Shown here piece after piece: positions 1 to 55,360 of a DNA stretch of 64,000 nt. Position 1 is the stretch's first letter, and the number at the start of each line of letters is the position of its first letter. This DNA comes from Diphasiastrum complanatum (lineage: Eukaryota; Streptophyta; Lycopodiopsida; Lycopodiales; Lycopodiaceae): assembly GCA_029204225.1 (NCBI GenBank), contig MU831825.1, positions 1 to 64,000 on the forward strand, given 5' to 3'. The notes under the pieces are model-generated. The model worked only from the letters and a program-made list of their open reading frames with translations, had not been told where the DNA came from and searched no databases. Made by a program: the position numbers and the translations under genes.

Positions 1-507
1 CGTGGCACTTTTCAGGCCAGCAGAGGTGGCAGCTGGTAGCACCCTGCTGTAGCGATGCTTCTCAGATCCTTAGTTGGCAAAATCAAGGCCCTCCTTGGAA
101 AATTAAACAAGTTTTCTTCTTCCTGTCCCTGTCTGCCAGCGATGGACAAAAGGAAGAAAAATAAGTTATAGAAAGGGGAGAGGGGGCTGTAGGCCACCTG
201 GCAGATTGCAAGGAGAAGGCCAGAAGGCTGAGGTGGAGGCTAGGTGGCAAGGCAAGGCCACTTGGCAGATGGTAGGATGGCATGAAGAGGGAGGTATGCC
301 TCTTCCATGCATCTGTTTAGTGTGAAAAGAGGTGGAGGTGGGGGTGCATCCTTTTCTGTGCTTTCTTTTATTCCTCTTGGCAGCCATGGACAATACCATT
401 TGGTTTGTGAAGAGACAGCAAGAGTAGCCTTGTATCTACCTTCCTTGAGTAGCTTTTGATTCTCTTCTTTCATCTCTTCTTAATTCACCTCTCTTCTCTT
501 TGTAAAA
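1..507 (+). other. Leader of gypsy element 1, no gene seen
   Basis: This stretch precedes the gag reading frame of gypsy element 1 and has no convincing reading frame on either strand. It is probably the untranslated leader of that element. I find neither an LTR end nor a Met-tRNA primer site (TGGTATCAGAGC) here, so the 5' LTR, if it survives, lies left of the window. It also sits inside intron 9 of the MIRO gene on the opposite strand. Confidence 0.4.
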
Positions 508-2380
508 ATGGAGCCTACTCCTACTACACAGCCTATGTCCCCTGTTCATGAGGCTATATCTGCCTCTGTCTTAGACCCTGATGCTTTGATGCTGGCTATT
601 AACAATCTACAACAACAGATTGTGGATATGCAAGCAAAGCACGGTCGGGATCAGCAGGATCTCAAGGAATTGACGCAGCTAAGGCAATTGGTGCATCAAC
701 CCTTGTTCACTTCCTGAAGTTTTTGCTGGGGAAAAGAAGGATAGAACCCCGGAGGCGGTCTTGCAATGGCTGGATCGATGGAATTTGCACTTTTCCATGC
801 ACGATTCATCCGAGGACAACAAGATCAATCTCGCCGTCATGTACCTGCGAGGTAAAGCATTTACCTGGTGGCAAGATATAAGGGGTAAGCCTGAAGTTCC
901 TAGGAATTGGGAGGATTTTTGTAGGGCCTTTAAGGCGGCCTTCCTTCCTATTCTTGATGATTTTGATTTTAACCGTCAGTATGCAATGATCCATATGGGG
1001 AACCGGCCCCTGGATCAATATTTGCAAGAATTTCAAGAGGTCTATTCTCGTTTTGCAACTAGAATAGATCCTTTGCTAGTAAAGTTGCATTTCATACTGG
1101 GGTTGCCCAGAGACTACCAGCTAGAAGTCAGGAGGAACCAGCCTCTTACCCTCGAGGATGTTGTTCGCTTCGACAGAATCTACGATGATACTTGTACGAT
1201 GGCCAAGCCTGAGACTGGTGTCTTACCCGACGTAAAGGGTAAGAGGCCTTTCTTTCCAAAGAAATCGAAAGATAAGGCAAAGGAAGGGGCTTCAGGTTCA
1301 GAGAAATCAAAGAAAAGATCTACCTTGGACCAGGAAACCTTCATGAAAGCCAGAAGCGACAATCTGTGCTTTAATTGCATGGAACCAGGTCATGTCGCGA
1401 AGGAATGTCCAAAGAAACGGAAAGCTAAAGGGGCATCTTTTAAGACGCCAGGTAGCTCTAGCATATCTAGTGTTGATCTTTCCTTTGCTGGTAATTCTGT
1501 GTGTGAGCATTGTTGTTTTAATACGGCTGTTTTTGGCCCTCATGACCTCATTCGGATGAAGGGGGTTGTGGGTGGTCAAGCCGTAACTGTTTTATTTGAC
1601 GATGGTTCTACACATAATTTCATTAACGCTAATTTGTTGCAGAAGCTAAAGGTGGAAACAAGGCAAAGTGACCACCAATACACAGTGAAGCTGGCAACTG
1701 GAGCAGAAAGCCAAGTTTGGGACCGGATAGTCCCACGTCTACCAATAGAGGATAAATTAGACTTTCATATTATGAATCTAGATAGGGTAGATGTTATACT
1801 TGGTAAAGAGTGGTTCTATGAGAGGAACGAGTCCTTGAAGAAAAACTATGTAACACACAGTTTGTCATTCTTACATAACGGCTCACGCATAAAATTGAAT
1901 GGAAATGTTGATATTTCTACTCCGTATATGCTTTCTGCTACGGAAACCGTTAAATGTATGGATATTGTGGATTGCACTTCTTATTTATGTTGGTTAAAAG
2001 ATTTTACTTACCATGAAGAACGTAGTTTGCAATTTTACAATCTCCAAATGGAATTAATGTCTAATAACCTAAAACAAGAAAATTCGCCGGAAGGTGAAAT
2101 TTTTAGGAAACTTAGACAAGAATTTAACGATGTATTTCCTAAACAGCTTCCTGAGGGTCTTCCCCCCTCTAGGGGTGTTGACCATGGTATTAAACTGATT
2201 CCTGGTAGTTCTCCTATATCACTGTATCCATATAGGATGAGTACTACTGAGGAGGATGAGGTTTATAGGCAACTGCAAAATTACCTTAAGATGGGCCATG
2301 TTAGGCCTAGTAAATCTCCCTGGGGGGCACCTGTGCTCCTTGTTGATAAAAAAGACGGAGGTACTCGTCTTTGTGTGGAC
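508..2380 (+). pseudogene. Gypsy element 1: gag, protease and N-terminal part of reverse transcriptase (broken)
   Basis: Ty3/gypsy polyprotein, first half. An ATG at 508 opens a gag frame which slips by one base near 705-712 and resumes through 2380. The capsid region is recognisable around 780-1180 (WQDIRG, FKAAFLP, LDQYLQEF). A CCHC zinc knuckle (CFNCMEPGHVAKEC) lies near 1365-1410. The retroviral-type protease motif near 1595 reads DDGSTHNFI where the family has D-S/T-G, so its active site is altered. The reverse transcriptase begins near 2200 (SLYPYRMS, WGAPVLLVDKKDGG) but stops after LCVD at 2380; the catalytic FxDD region is absent because about half a kilobase has been deleted. The element cannot be autonomous. 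It is antisense to the surrounding MIRO intron. Confidence 0.9.
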
Positions 2381-4215
2381 TGAAGAGTTGAATCAGAGTT
2401 TTGAGAACCTCAAATACTGTGTAACTACAGCACCTATTCTACACATAGTGGATCCTAACAAGCCGTATGTACTTGAAACGGATGCCAGTGACTATGCTAT
2501 AGGCGCAGTCCTATATCAGGATGGTAGACCGGTAGCTTTTGAAAGCAAGAAGTTGGACCCTGCTCAAAGGCGGTATTCCACCTATGACAAGGAACTTTTT
2601 GCTGTCATTAATGCCCTGAAAGTTTGGAGACATTACTTGTATGGCTCCCAGTTTACTATAGTTACTGACCATCAAGCGTTAAAGTATATTTACGATGCGG
2701 TCAACCTTAGGGGTCGTAAGGCCAGATGGTCAGAGATGCTCCAAGAATTTCATTATGACATTGAGTACCGTAAGGGTACCTCTAATAGTGTCGCGGATGC
2801 CTTAAGCCGGATTGGTGAGGTTAATCAGTTAAGCTTTTCTGAGATCCAATCTGAGTTGTATCTGTCCTTAAGAGATTTGTGTAAGACCGATAGGTACTTC
2901 GGTCGTATTTGGCTAGACGTCCAAGCAGGTTCTTCTAGATCTAGTGATGAGCTTGGAATGCAGGATTCCAAGATTTCTCCTCAGGACAGGATACAAAGAG
3001 ACTATTCCATTAGGAATGGGTTACTTTTCCGGAATGGAAAAGTTTGTGTGCCAGAAAATGATGATATAAGGGCCCAAATCCTGCATGAATGTCATGATAG
3101 CCCGTGTGCAGGGCACCCTGGCGCTCAGAGGACGCTTGACTTAGTAAAAAGGAACTTTTACTTGCCAAATTTAAAAAGTCAAGTGGAGGCATATGTTCGC
3201 AAGTGTGCGCAATGCCAAGTTAATAAAGCTGAAAGACTTAAGGCAGCTGGTTTGTTAATGCCCTTGGAAATTCCCGAAAGAAAGTGGAAAAGCATTTCCA
3301 TGGACTTTGTGGTTGGGCTCAATGATCCCATTTGGGTAATAGTTGACAGGTTAACTAAAATGATCCCATTTGGGTAATAGTTGACAGGTTAACTAAAATG
3401 GCGCAGTTCATACCAACCAAGCAAACTGTCAAGGCTTCTGAACTTGCGCAGCTTTTCGTGGAAAAGTTTGCCGAATGACATTGTTAGTGATCGAGATCCA
3501 AAGTTCACTGGCAAATTCTGGCAAGCGGTCTTTGAGAAATTAGAGACCACTCTAAGTTTGGGGTCATCAGATCATCCTGAATCAGATGGTCAGACAGAGA
3601 GGACAACCAGTCTATGGAAGATATGTTTCGGGCATATGTTTCCAGAAGACAGTCAGATTGGGAAAGGTACCTTCCAATGATTGAGTTTGCGTATAATAGC
3701 GCAAAGCACTCTACGACGGGTTTTAATCCATTTTCTCTAATGTATGGTTTCCAGCCTAGGGCTCCCATTTCAGTGGGCCTCAAAGGCCTCAAGGTTAAAG
3801 CAGCGGTAGATTTCCTGCATGATATGCAAGAAATGTTGCTTGTTGCTCACGAAAACGTAAAAACGGCTCAAGATAGAGCCCAGTTTTACGCCAATCAAAA
3901 GCGGCAACCTAGGGTCTATGAGGAGGGGGCTTGGGTATATCTTAGAATTCCAAAAGATTCTAAGGTACTAAGGACTGGAAAATGTCCTAAGTTATCACCT
4001 CGTTATGCAGGGCCATTCCGTATAGTAAAGAAACTCCATCGGAATGCGTACCAGCTGGAACTTCCTCAAGGTGTTAAGGTACATCCAGTTTTTCACATTA
4101 GTCGTTTAAAGGAACGACTTGGTGGAAAGGATGACTTGATACCTCAGGAGGACTTAGTTCGGCTGGAGGACCTATCATCCTTTGTACCTACTGAACCACA
4201 GGCATTGTTGATGTA
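2381..4215 (+). pseudogene. Gypsy element 1: RNase H and integrase (broken)
   Basis: Second half of the same polyprotein. RNase H is well preserved at about 2460-2820 (LETDASDYAIGAVL, YDKELFAVINALKVWRHYL, TDHQALKYI, VADALSRI). Integrase follows: an HHCC-type zinc domain near 3080-3240 (HECHDSP, CAQCQVNKAERL), then the catalytic core (KSISMDFVVGL, DIVSDRDPKFTGKFW, SDGQTERT). The core is disrupted by a small deletion after VVGL, a 38-bp tandem duplication, a stop near 3477 and a frameshift near 3600. The C-terminal part reads cleanly from 3614 (EFAYNSAKHSTTGFNPF, LSPRYAGPFRIVKKL, HPVFHISRLKE). No chromodomain follows; homology stops near 4215, where copia sequence begins. Confidence 0.9.
3323..3398 (+). 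repeat. 38-bp perfect tandem duplication inside integrase
   Basis: The segment starting TGATCCCATTTGGGTAATAG at 3323 is repeated exactly at 3361, giving two adjacent 38-bp copies. Since 38 is not a multiple of three, the duplication shifts the integrase frame and creates the stop near 3377. The perfect match suggests a recent slippage event. Confidence 0.9.
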
Positions 4216-5363
4216 CGTCAACATGGACTCAGAAACTAGCAGCTTGTGGGTAGTGTTAGGGACCCAACCCCCTTGGGTCCCAAACCGAGACTTGAGACAG
4301 GACGATGACTGGGCCTGTAGACTTGACCGGTGACTCGTGAACCTGCATGGTTGCCACGTGTCATGATCCAGGAGTGCACATGGCTTAGAGTCTCTCTCCT
4401 TGGAGGTATACAAGGGGAGGAGGACTCATTTACCATCCATTCTGTCTACCTAGGAGGAGGTGGATGGAGAGCGTGTGCACGGCCAGGATGTATTGCTAGC
4501 GTGAGGCAGGAGATGGCTGCCTGGGCGGTGGTATGGGACGCCGTCTGGGATAGAGGTCGGATCCAGCTTAATAAGGTCACAGGCCAGGGCACGGTGGGTG
4601 GACCCGGATTAGGTCCTATGGCGGGGTGGAACGTGAATCGTTCAGTCTCTTGTGGTTAACTGGCACCTGCAGGTTTGCAGTAAGTAAGATTGTAACAGGT
4701 AGCCTGATTTATCTCACCACTACGAGACCAAACATTTCCTATGCGGTTGGTGTAGCAAGCCAGTTCATGAGTTCTCCAATTGAAGCACATTGGAAAGCAG
4801 CTAAGAGGGTTTTGAGGTATGTCAAAGGGACAACCTGCTATGGGATTGAGTACACAGATGATGGAAAGCTTCAGCTTGGAGGCTTTACCGATTCGGATTG
4901 GGCAGGTGATACGGATGATCGAAAGTCGACCACAGGTTACACTTTCAACCTTGGTTTAGGGGCCATTTCTTGGTGCAACAAGAAATAGCCCACAATTACC
5001 TTATCATCGACAGAGGCTGAGTGCGGGGCAGCGGCAAAACCTACCTGCGAGGCAATATGGCTCAGGAGACTTCTTGGGGAGGTGTAGATTCCATAGGATG
5101 GTCCTACTATTCTTCATTGTGATAGCCAGAGCTGCATCCAGCTTGGCAAAAATCCTATCTAACATGCTCGTACGAAGCATATTAAGGTGGACCAGCACTT
5201 CTTACGAGAGAAGATACAAAGCGGAGAAATTCAGCTTGAGTACTATGATACCAACGATCAAGCAGCAGATATCTTTACTAAGGCACTTAGCAGAGAAAAA
5301 TTTGAAAAGTTTCGTAGCATGCTAGGTGTTGGTATGAACAAAACAGCCATTGAGGGGGGGAGT
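4216..5363 (+). pseudogene. Copia element 1: RNase H end of pol, 5'-truncated
   Basis: Ty1/copia pol remnant. A few codons (MDSET) precede the solo LTR at 4254; after the LTR the frame continues GSLIYLTTTRPNISYAVG, then HWKAAKRVLRYVKGT, DSDWAGDTDDRKSTTGY and ISWCNKK, the standard end of copia reverse transcriptase and RNase H. A stop at 4986 and frame changes follow, but LSSTEAE, KHIKVDQHFLREK and DQAADIFTKALS are still readable up to about 5330. Gag, protease, integrase and most of the reverse transcriptase are missing. A purine tract (GAGGGGGGAG, 5353-5362) sits directly before the LTR. Its LTR matches the minus-strand copia at 41678, so the two are one family. Confidence 0.88.
4249..4702 (+). 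mobile_element. Solo LTR (4254-4697) with perfect 5-bp target duplication
   Basis: A 444-bp segment starting TGTTAGGGACCC and ending TTGTAACA is flanked on both sides by GGTAG (4249-4253 and 4698-4702). TG...CA ends plus a 5-bp duplication are what an LTR-retrotransposon insertion leaves after recombination between its two LTRs. Removing LTR and one GGTAG rejoins the copia frame as QLVGSLIYLT, so the insertion target was copia element 1. A second copy of the same LTR lies at 23635-24037. The internal part of the parent element is not in this window, so its superfamily is unknown. Confidence 0.9.
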
Positions 5364-5751
5364 TGAAATAAATGCCTATTTTGCCCCTTAAGGCTTGTAT
5401 ACTTGTAACTTGTAAGTTGTGCATAAGACATGGGGGTAAAACATTTATGTACATAGTACACCCCACTTGTGCTAATTAGGCAAGTAATAACAAGTAGGTT
5501 GACGACCCATGTGGGTTCTAGAGCTAGAATTAGCAAGACACCACCTCTATAGATTACATGCTAAAAGTAGCCCATAGTTTGGAGGGGTTTCCACGCCCTA
5601 CTACTCTTTGAATAATCATTCAAGTTGTGTGAGCTTTGAAGTCCTCTCTCTCTTGCTTTTGTCTTCTACTCCATAGCTAGTTTTTTCAAGCTTTCATAGT
5701 GTGCTTACTATGTTGTTATGATACTCCAGATCTTGGCCTTGGAATTTGTCA
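5364..5751 (+). mobile_element. 3' LTR of copia element 1
   Basis: About 388 bp from TGAAATAAATGCC to GGAATTTGTCA, directly after a purine-rich tract. It aligns, reverse-complemented, with the copia LTR at 41678-42030, sharing the segment around TAGCTAG...GCTTTCATAGTGTGCTTAC, AATTAGCAAGACACCACCTC and GTGGGGTGTAC. The base after the LTR begins gypsy element 2, so copia 1 apparently inserted into that element; the matching 5' copia end is gone. Confidence 0.85.
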
Positions 5752-7920
5752 AAAAGGACCCCTTGGCTCACCTCAATAAGGTGTTTCGTCTACTCAGAAA
5801 ACATGAGCTACTCGCAAAGAAATCTCAATGTGAATTTTTTACCGAAGAAGCAGCGTATTTAGGATAAAGATGGATTCAAATAAGATCAAAGCCATTTTCA
5901 GTTGGCTTAGACCAAACAGTATTTTAGACGTTTTTAAGACTTTCTTGGCTTCTCAAGGGAAAGGAAAAGGAGCTCATCTGGGGGGCAGAGCATTAGGAGA
6001 GTTTTTACACTCTCAAAACAACATTGGTCATAGCACCAATATTGAAAGTTGTAGACCCGAATCAGCCTTTTGTGGTCGAAATAGATGCTAGTGACTTTGC
6101 AGTAGGTGCCGTGTTGAACCGAAGTATCGTTCAAAAATGAGACACTCAAACCAGCCCAGACTAGATACAATGCTTATGAGAAAGAACTCTTTTCAATTAT
6201 TCGTGCCCTTAAGACTTGGCGGCACTATCTGTGCGGTGCTAATTTCAAGATTCTAACTAACCGTGAAAGCCTTAGATATTTGTGTAATCAGCCTAAGCTT
6301 AGGGGTCAGAAAACTTTGCGGACCACATTTATGTAGGAATTGGACTTGTCTATCAGATATAGATGAGGAAAATTCAATACAATGGTAGATGCTCTTAGAA
6401 AAATGCCAATGGTAAACGAGTTAAGTTTTATCTAGATCTATAATGAGTTACTCGAGTCCTTGAGGGGAAAATGCAAGAATAATCCATATTTCTCCATAAT
6501 CTGGAAAACAGTCCAGAACAGAGATGTACAGATTTCTAAACCACTTCCTAGGGCTAGAGAAGATTCATCCAAGTATATGACATCTTTAGTTAAGGATGAA
6601 CGGTCCAAGCATATGCCAAATTGCGTTGAGGATTCCGAGTTTGTAGACCCCAAGCATACCCATTATGGTTGAGGGATCTAGTTCTCAAGGATTCAAATGG
6701 AAACAATATTCCATTCAAGATGAGTTTCTACTTTACAGAAACAGAATTTTGTGTTCCTGACTAGAAAATTTTAGGTGCCAAGTATTGTATGAATGTCATG
6801 ACAGCCCTAGTACCGGACACCCAGAAATACAAAAAACCTATGAGCTTCTTCATAGAATTACTGGCCGTGTACGAAAAAGGACGTCCAGCAATATGTAACC
6901 AATTGCCAAAAGTATCAGATTAACAAAGTAGAGCATCTAAAGGCAAGAGGGTTGTTAAAGCCATTAGAAATACCAACTGGTAAATGGGAGAGTATTTCCA
7001 TGAATTTTATAGCAGGCCTACCTAGGACCGAATAGGGTCATGATGCTATATGGGCCACAGTTGACCATTTGACCAAAATGGCTCATTTTATTCTGACCAA
7101 AACAACCATCACAACTCTAGAATTAGGAAGGTTATTTATAGATGGGCTATTAAAATTATACGGTCTTCCTTCCGGTATAGTCAGTGACCGAGATAATAAG
7201 TTTGATAGAGGCTTTTGGAGGGCAATATTCTATCATCTCCATACCAAACTGAATATGATGACTTTAGACCATCCACAAACAGATGGAAAGTCAAACAGAA
7301 AGAGTAAATCAGGCGCTGGAGGATATGCTTCATGCATACATCAACAAAAAGCAGACTAATTGCGAGAAATATCTTCTGATATTAGAATTTGCTTATAATA
7401 GTGCCAAGCGTTCAGTTACGAGATACAGCCTATTTATACCGATCTATGGTTTTTAGCCACGCTCACCCACGGCAAGGGTTCAAACAGGAAAGATTTGAAA
7501 GAGCTAAAAGCTTTTTAGAAGACCTAAACCAAATAGTAGAGCATGCTAAGCATAGTATTAAGCAAGCCCATGATCGAGCTAAGCATTATGCAGATCCACA
7601 ATGCACATAGACGGAATATTCAGTTCTCCCCTAGTGAGAAAGTCTTTCTTCGAGTCCCAACTAACTCTAGAACCCTCAAAATAGGAGTGTGTGCTAAGTT
7701 GCCTCCTAGGTATTGTGGTCTGTTTACCATTATTAGGAGAATAGGCAAAGTTTCCTATGCGCTAGAACTCCCGAACAGCACTAAAGTCCATCTAGTATTC
7801 CATGTTAGTCAGTTACGAAAGGCTTTAACTGGATCAAACAATCTGGAACAGTGTTCTAGTTCTGCCTGTGGATTCTCAGCAATTTCCACATGAGCCAGAA
7901 AGTATTCTTAGTTCTAGGGA
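5752..7920 (+). pseudogene. Gypsy element 2: strongly decayed reverse transcriptase to integrase
   Basis: Starts abruptly in the C-terminal half of a gypsy reverse transcriptase (HLNKVFRLLRKHELLAKKS at 5774) and continues through RNase H (near 6050: DASDFAVGAVL) to integrase (near 7060-7270: TKMAHFILTKTTITTLELG, GIVSDRDNKFDRGFW, DHPQTDGKS) and its C-terminal domain (near 7680-7830: AKLPPRYCGLFTIIRRIGK, STKVHLVFHVSQLRKAL). Frameshifts and stops occur throughout, so this is a much older insertion than gypsy element 1. No LTR could be identified after it. Confidence 0.8.
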
Positions 7921-8316
7921 GACGCAGACACGTCATACCCTATATCAGGAATATTTCATGCATCAATTACCCATGCATCAGAGGAAAACTAGGTTCAATA
8001 GGCGTTTCACAAGAATTACATTTATGATTTTGAATAGATGAAGAAAGAGCATTTCCCTCCTTATGGTCACTTGCTCAAAAAAGTAGTTCTATACAGTTAC
8101 TGGTGCTCAGCAATATTGTGCCCCATGAAATGCCCTGCTTCTAAACTTGTATTCTCCATAAATAATCAGTGCCAAGTAAACATGTGCCAAATACTTGTCT
8201 CAAAAAGTACATCAACATCAAGAAGACACAAAGACATTATCACAATAATTTGCAAAACCAATTTCACCCACAAAATAAAAACCTAGAAGCCTGTCACTCA
8301 ACCATTGCAGATTTAC
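7921..8316 (-). other. Start of MIRO intron 9, no feature seen
   Basis: Between exon 9 and gypsy element 2. The exon 9 splice donor (GTAAAT) lies at 8316-8311. No further MIRO exon is recognisable between here and position 1. Confidence 0.5.
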
Positions 8317-50860
<42,544 letters not shown>

Positions 50861-51000
50861 CTTCTGCCCCACGCTCTCTCCCTTTCTCTCTCCCTCTTTC
50901 CCCCTATCTCTCTCACACCTCACTATATTTTGTTTTTGTCCCAAAACCCTTAAAAGATAACCCTAACCCTAATTCCACCATAACCTCGCCTGTTACAAGA
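50861..51000 (-). promoter_or_regulatory. MIRO 5' leader and telo-box
   Basis: Directly upstream of the MIRO start the minus strand is GA-rich (50870-50915), a usual 5' leader composition. At 50959-50972 AACCCTAACCCTAA holds two overlapping telo-box units, about 100 bp upstream of the start codon. Telo-boxes are found in promoters of many housekeeping plant genes; a role here is inference. Confidence 0.5.
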
Positions 51001-51727
51001 AAACCAGCATGATTTGACTACAGCGTAAAGCAAATTTGAAACTCATGTTCATGAAAAGAAACAAGCATGAACATAGCATAACCCTAGCATAACCTGTTAA
51101 GAGAGAACAACTAATACAATTTTAGCAGATCCCCAATTTCACATAACCCAATCATCAAATGTTATGAAAGAACAGCGACTACACATGAGTTGGTATAGGC
51201 AAAGAGGTAGTCTGCAAATGAAGTAAATTTCTAGAAATAAAGACCCTCAATCAATTGTAGACGAGATGAAATGGCATCTTCTACATTCATGGCAGCTGGC
51301 TTTGTCACTATAGAAGAGCACCTGCCATTTATTGCTAGAAATTTTAACAAGCTAGTCCTTTGTTTTGCAACTGATCGTTGTACACATAGTGTAGTGAAGT
51401 AACTGTTGCTGGTTAGGATACCTCCAATGTCTCTATCTCTTGCATGCTATGAGTTTGGTGTCATTGCTGAAAGCTGGTTTAAGATGCTCATACCATGGAC
51501 CTGCTGATTTCCTTGGAAAGAAAGAAAAGAATCCCACACAGATGTCACAGATCCCACGCGCATGAGTCTATTCTTGAAAGAAAAGACCGAACCCCACGCA
51601 TCAAGAACCTGTTCTTGAAGATAAAAAAAGGAGCAGTGACCTGTTTTCCAACGAAAGAGCGCTTAACAATGTGCTGATGCTGCTGATGCAGCTGCTTCAT
51701 GTGCATACATCCTGCTTGCGTGCTCTG
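51001..51727. other. MIRO upstream region, no gene seen
   Basis: Presumed promoter-side DNA. No other gene, TATA context or transposon could be assigned with confidence. Confidence 0.5.
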
Positions 51728-51777
51728 TTTCCTTCCTTCCTTTCTTTCTTTCTTCCTTTCTTTCTTTCTTTCTTTTT
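51728..51777 (+). repeat. (TTCC/TTTC)n pyrimidine microsatellite
   Basis: CCTTCCTTCCTTTCTTTC-type tetranucleotide repeat of about 50 bp. Confidence 0.9.
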
Positions 51778-51956
51778 GGGCGTGGGCCGGCGGGCAGGGT
51801 CCTATTCTAATGGTCCCAGGGTTTTAGGTTTGAACGTGGTGGTGTTTTCTTTTTCATTTCTTTGGGATTCATTTTTCCTAAAATCGGTTTTCTTTTTTTA
51901 CAAAGGAAATCTTTGTAAATTGATGCGTCTCACTTAGCGTAATCTTGAGCCTCCAA

Positions 51957-52006
51957 TTTTTTTTTACACACACCTTTAGGGCGAAAGGTGTGTGTTAAAA
52001 AAAAAA
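51957..52006. repeat. Small palindrome flanked by T and A runs
   Basis: ACACACACCTTT and AAAGGTGTGTGT are perfect 12-bp arms around AGGGCG, extended outside by a T run on the left and an A run on the right. The composition recalls an independent-terminator-like hairpin, but in plant DNA it is more likely a chance or transposon-derived fold-back. Confidence 0.7.
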
Positions 52007-52180
52007 TTACGGCAGAAAAACCATTAAAAAAAAATAAAAAATTATTTTGCGGCAGGGAAGGACACGGCATTTCGCTCGAGGAAGGGCTTCCGCCCTCGGG
52101 CTACCACCCTCGAACGGACGCCCTTCTTGGGCATATTGCCCTCGGAGGGCGACCCCCCCTCCCCCTCTAAATTTCTTGTT

Positions 52181-52563
52181 GTGCTTTATTTTGGGCGTGC
52201 AATGTATTTGTAAAAGAATTTTTTTTTTTTCTTTGAATATGCAATGTATTTGTTTATAAAACAAGAGATTTGCTACCTTTATTGTTCTCCAATGGGTTTT
52301 CGTTTTCTACTTTTTTCTTTTTTTACCATGTGCTAAATTTTGGGCATGCGACGTATTTGTAAAAAAAAAAAAATCACTACTTTTCTTGTTCTTCAATCTG
52401 TTTTTTTCATGTGCTTTATTTTGGGCATGCAAAAAAACCAGAATATTTGCTACCTTTATTGTTCTTCAATCATTTTTTGTTTTTTTATTTTTGTGCTTTA
52501 TTTTGGGCATGCAATGTATTTATTAAAAAAATTTGACTACCTTTATTGTTCTTCAATCAAATA
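52181..52563 (+). repeat. Tandem repeat, about 82-145 bp spacing, four units
   Basis: The phrase GTGCTTTATTTTGGGC(A/G)TGC begins near 52180, 52330 (one variant, GTGCTAAATTTTGGGCATGC), 52410 and 52493, usually followed by AATGTATTT and CTACCTTTATTGTTCTTCAAT. Units vary in length by A/T runs. Confidence 0.8.
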
Positions 52564-54979
<2,416 letters not shown>

Positions 54980-55360
54980 GTTAGGGCAAATCCATGTAAT
55001 TCTAACCCAAGTGAGCCTTGTAGAGCAAGGTATGTCATGCACTATTGTCCATACTTCTGAGCGTATCCATGCTTTCAAGTCGTATCTCACGAAAGGTCTA
55101 ATGTGGCACTTATTTAGGAAGGGTTAAGTATTGCTACAGTTGATTGTCATGAATACATAGGTATTAGGGTACATCCTAGCATACTAATCCAAGCAGTATC
55201 GTTATGATTGGTTCTGAGCAAATGTATGCTATACAGAACTTACCTATCAACCATGGTTTATGGACTTTTCTACGGATAGGTATGGTTTATTGGTAATCAG
55301 AGATTTCCAATGTTTTTACCAGGTATTAGGGCAAATATGTGCCATTCTAACTCTTATGTA
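54980..55360 (+). repeat. Diverged tandem repeat, about 170-bp period
   Basis: GGTGTTAGGGCAAATCCATG (54981), GGTATTAGGGTACATCC (55161) and GGTATTAGGGCAAATATGTG (55321) are spaced 160-180 bp apart and each is followed by a CTAAC/CTAATCC-like phrase. The satellite-like spacing is suggestive, but the units are strongly diverged. Confidence 0.45.

Noticed and set aside
50861-50944. Upstream in-frame start at 50944 for MIRO
   Set aside because: It would add a low-complexity charged extension from a GA-rich leader, not seen in MIRO proteins.
51957-52006. Hairpin followed by an A/T run resembling a bacterial terminator
   Set aside because: The window is plant nuclear DNA; there is no bacterial gene context.
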